A stretch of DNA of 9,550 nucleotides, taken from positions 1 to 9,550 of the forward strand of contig JBCDBY010000177.1 of the NCBI GenBank assembly GCA_039182715.1, in the 5' to 3' direction. Below are positions 7,398-9,550 of the stretch, in pieces. Source of the DNA: JBCDBY01 sp039182715. GTDB lineage: Bacteria > Planctomycetota > PLA2. A program made the translations under genes and the position numbers. Under the pieces are notes generated by a model. That model had not been told where the DNA came from, did no database searches, and was given only the letters and a program-made list of their open reading frames with translations. The stretch's first letter is position 1, and every line of letters begins with the position of its first letter.

Positions 7398-9356
7398 ATG
7401 AAATCGGCCGGACTCCTTTCCCGATCCCTCGCCCTGGTCGCGGCGCTGCTGATGGCGCTGCCGACGGCGGCCTTTGCCGAGGACACCGTCGGCTGGCCCT
7501 ATCGCGGGCCGCGCGAGCTGACGAGCGGCGGCGGCTCGGACGATGACGACGATTCGGGCAACGACGAGGCCGACGACGGCACGAGCGCGCCGGACGACGG
7601 CAGCGGCGCGCCGGACGACGGCACCGCCCCGCCGGACGGCGGTACCTCCGCCCCGGGCGGCCCCACGCGCGGCAAGTCCGCCTCGGTGGACGGCCAGATC
7701 CTCTGGAGCTGGTGGTGGGAGCACAACAAGGACCGCTTCCTCGCCCGCGCGACTGAGCGCGGTCGCGTGAACGCGGGCAGCGCCCAGTACTGGTTCGGCT
7801 CCGGCGCGAAGTTCCCGCCGCGCGACATCACCCCGGTCAGCGAGGCGCAGCGCCGTCGCATCTACGACACCGCCGCCGCCCGGCTCAAGGACAAGTCGGC
7901 CGCCGTGCGCGCCGCCGCGGCGATCGCGCTCGGCCGCATCGGCGACGTCCCGCCGAACGCCAAGGAGAAAGAGGCATCGGCGTCCAACGAGAAGCTGACC
8001 GACAACATGCCCGCGCGCGCGCTGCTGGCGGCGCTCGACAAGGAGGGCAACAGCGAGGTTCGCAAGCACCTGCTGCTCGGCATCGGCCTCACCGAGGATC
8101 CGAAGGCGGCCGCCTCGCTCGCACGTCGCTTCAAGGATCTCGCCACGGATGAGAAGCCGTACGCGCTCATCGCGTTCGGCCTCGCGCGCGCCACCGAAGC
8201 GGCGCTCGCCATCGTCGTGGGCTCGCTGCCGCGCTCCGCTTCGTCACGCGACGAGCTCAACAAGGCGGCCATCCTCGCGGTCGGCCTCTACGGCCGTGAT
8301 CTCGTGGAGGAGATCGCGAAGCACAAGACGGAAGACGGCAAGCGCAACGGCATCGAGCAGATCGAGTTCCTGACCAAGAGCGAGCGCGGCGATGCCGCGA
8401 CCGTGGCGCAGTCGATGACGACCGCGGCGCGCCTCAACGTCTCGTTGAAGAACACCACGAAGGCGACGCGCGCCAAGTCGCTCGAGGTCAAGTACGCCGC
8501 GATCCTCGGCATGGCCGAGTACTCGAACGACGAAAAGCAGGCGGAAACCGCGTGGAAGGCGCTCAAGAAGGCGTACAAGGGCTCGCAGCAGATCGAGAAC
8601 TTCGTCCTCATGACCGCCGGCGATCTCGCGGGCCGATTGGGCGAGAACAGCAAGACGCGCGGCGACATCCTCAAGTGGCTGAACGACAAGAAGCAGCTCG
8701 GCAGCAACGACAACTACACGCGCGCCTGCACCGTGATCGCGCTCGGCGCGGCCGGTGACGAGACCGCCATCCCCTCCATCGCGGAGCTCATCCAGAACAC
8801 CACCGTCGACCACTACGTCGTGGGCGCGTGCGCCGTCGCCCTCGGCATGCTCAAGGCGGCGGATCAGGCGGATGTGGTGCTCAAGCGCGCCGTCAACGGC
8901 ACCTACAACGCGGAGGCGAAGGGCTACGGCCTGATCGGGCTCGCGCTGATGGGCGATACGACCCGCATCAAGGAGATCACCGATCGCCTGAGCGGTTCCA
9001 AGGAGAAGCAGATCGCGCGACAGGTGACGCTGGCCGTCGGCGTGCTCGGCGATCGCCGGAACACCGGCACGTTGACCCGCTACATCAAGTCAAAGTGGAA
9101 GACGAGCGACCGGTTCAAGGTCTCGAACGCCGCATTCGGCCACGCCTGGCTGCGCGACGCGAACAGCGTCGAGGAGCTGGTCAAGCAGGCCAACAGCAGC
9201 GGCGACGCGGACGTCCGCGCCATGGCGACGATCGCGCTCGGCTACATCGGCTCGCGCGACCGCGTCAGCGGCCTCACCCGCACCTTCGAGCAGGCGAATT
9301 ACAAGAAGCGGTTCTCGGGGTTTCAGACGCTTCAGCGGATTGCGGCGATTCTGTAA
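7398..9356 (+). CDS. Secreted HEAT-repeat protein with tryptophan-rich N-terminal motif
   Basis: 652 aa. Residues 1-27 form a signal peptide ending TAAFA before EDTVG. A disordered acidic linker follows (about 45-95), with a run of five Asp and four 7-residue repeats of the type DDGTSAP (59-86). Next is the motif ILWSWWWEHNKDRFL (101-115), then a long alpha-helical domain from about 150 to the end. It is made of HEAT/PBS-lyase-like repeats, seen in AAVRAAAAIALGRIGD, YTRACTVIALGAAGDE, VVGACAVALGMLK, YGLIGLALMGD, ARQVTLAVGVLGD and DVRAMATIALGYIGS. No catalytic motif is seen; a scaffold or protein-binding role outside the cytoplasm is inferred. Similar secreted HEAT proteins with a W-x-WW-x-x-NK motif are, from memory, common in Planctomycetota. 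It is transcribed divergently from the esterase-like gene, and both encode exported proteins. The stop is TAA and no gene follows in the window. Confidence 0.85.
   Translation: MKSAGLLSRSLALVAALLMALPTAAFAEDTVGWPYRGPRELTSGGGSDDDDDSGNDEADDGTSAPDDGSGAPDDGTAPPDGGTSAPGGPTRGKSASVDGQILWSWWWEHNKDRFLARATERGRVNAGSAQYWFGSGAKFPPRDITPVSEAQRRRIYDTAAARLKDKSAAVRAAAAIALGRIGDVPPNAKEKEASASNEKLTDNMPARALLAALDKEGNSEVRKHLLLGIGLTEDPKAAASLARRFKDLATDEKPYALIAFGLARATEAALAIVVGSLPRSASSRDELNKAAILAVGLYGRDLVEEIAKHKTEDGKRNGIEQIEFLTKSERGDAATVAQSMTTAARLNVSLKNTTKATRAKSLEVKYAAILGMAEYSNDEKQAETAWKALKKAYKGSQQIENFVLMTAGDLAGRLGENSKTRGDILKWLNDKKQLGSNDNYTRACTVIALGAAGDETAIPSIAELIQNTTVDHYVVGACAVALGMLKAADQADVVLKRAVNGTYNAEAKGYGLIGLALMGDTTRIKEITDRLSGSKEKQIARQVTLAVGVLGDRRNTGTLTRYIKSKWKTSDRFKVSNAAFGHAWLRDANSVEELVKQANSSGDADVRAMATIALGYIGSRDRVSGLTRTFEQANYKKRFSGFQTLQRIAAIL
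7572..7655 (+). repeat. Four 21-bp in-frame tandem repeats in the HEAT-protein linker
   Basis: Units at 7572-7592, 7593-7613, 7614-7634 and 7635-7655 encode DDGTSAP, DDGSGAP, DDGTAPP and DGGTSAP. The first three share GACGACGGC at the start and end in CCG; the fourth has diverged. Because the unit is a multiple of three, copy number can change without a frameshift. Confidence 0.85.
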
Positions 9357-9393
9357 GTCCGAGTCGCGGGCCGCTGAAGCGCGTGTTTTGGGC

Positions 9394-9413
9394 CCAACGG
9401 CTTACGCCGTTGG
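9394..9413. repeat. Palindrome 1 downstream of the HEAT gene
   Basis: CCAACGGC (9394-9401) pairs with GCCGTTGG (9406-9413) around the loop TTAC, a perfect 8-bp stem 38 nt after the stop codon. It could stop transcription of the HEAT gene, but the bases after it (AGCTTGTCG) are not T-rich. Confidence 0.6.
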
Positions 9414-9418
9414 AGCTT

Positions 9419-9461
9419 GTCGACTCCCGAGCGTGTTGTGCCGCGCTCGGGAATCGTCGAC
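9419..9461. repeat. Palindrome 2, bipartite hairpin
   Basis: TCCCGAGCG (9425-9433) pairs with CGCTCGGGA (9444-9452) around a 10-base loop. GTCGAC at 9419-9424 pairs with GTCGAC at 9456-9461, leaving a 3-base bulge (ATC). The total is 15 bp. No T-tract follows. Confidence 0.6.
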
Positions 9462-9501
9462 GATTACGTCAGGGGGGTTTGGACGTGCGACGCGAGTCCG
9501 T

Positions 9502-9521
9502 AAGGGGGGCTTGCCCCCCTT
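9502..9521. repeat. Palindrome 3, G/C-run hairpin
   Basis: AAGGGGGG (9502-9509) pairs with CCCCCCTT (9514-9521) around the loop CTTG. The bases before it (CGTAAG) are the reverse complement of CTTACG in palindrome 1, and both centres carry a GGCTTRC core. It looks like a dispersed palindromic repeat. The remaining bases to 9550 show nothing recognisable. Confidence 0.55.
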
Positions 9522-9550
9522 GTGAACACTGGGCCCGGGGCGGCGACGCA

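Overview
The window reads as a piece of chromosome from a high-GC bacterium. The best guess is the Planctomycetota/PVC group, held with moderate confidence. The pointers are an EF-P with the loop sequence HRTPGNLRA, large secreted proteins with acidic low-complexity linkers, a HEAT-repeat protein with a tryptophan-rich N-terminal motif, and an esterase-like secreted protein with a family-typical C-terminal region. These are recollections of family habits, not database results.

Region 1 (1-4968, + strand) is a tightly packed four-gene operon. It holds the 3' part of a metallo-beta-lactamase-fold hydrolase of the class-II cyclic-nucleotide phosphodiesterase type, then selB, selA and selD. Successive genes overlap: 17 nt at hydrolase/selB, and ATGA junctions at selB/selA and selA/selD. 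Together SelA (Ser-tRNA to Sec-tRNA conversion), SelB (Sec-specific elongation factor) and SelD (selenophosphate synthesis) are the protein machinery for selenocysteine. The Sec tRNA gene selC is not in the window.

The most notable point is selD itself. Its catalytic Cys codon is an in-frame TGA (3973-3975), followed 24 nt later by a perfect 9-bp hairpin suited to be a bacterial SECIS. SelD is therefore very probably a selenoprotein, made by the system it feeds. A standard gene caller would start it at 4066 and lose the catalytic N-terminus.

Region 2 (4969-5152) is a convergent intergenic stretch with a 12-bp hairpin, probably a shared terminator, and one perfect DnaA-box 9-mer.

Region 3 (5153-7284, - strand) holds a secreted alpha/beta-hydrolase-like protein that appears to lack the nucleophilic serine. 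Only 14 nt downstream is efp, which encodes elongation factor P with Asn instead of Lys or Arg at the tip of its functional loop.

Region 4 (7285-9550, + strand) starts with a short divergent promoter region. It continues with a secreted HEAT-repeat protein that has a 21-bp tandem repeat in its linker. It ends in a 194-base tail with three consecutive palindromes that look more like dispersed repetitive palindromes than simple terminators.
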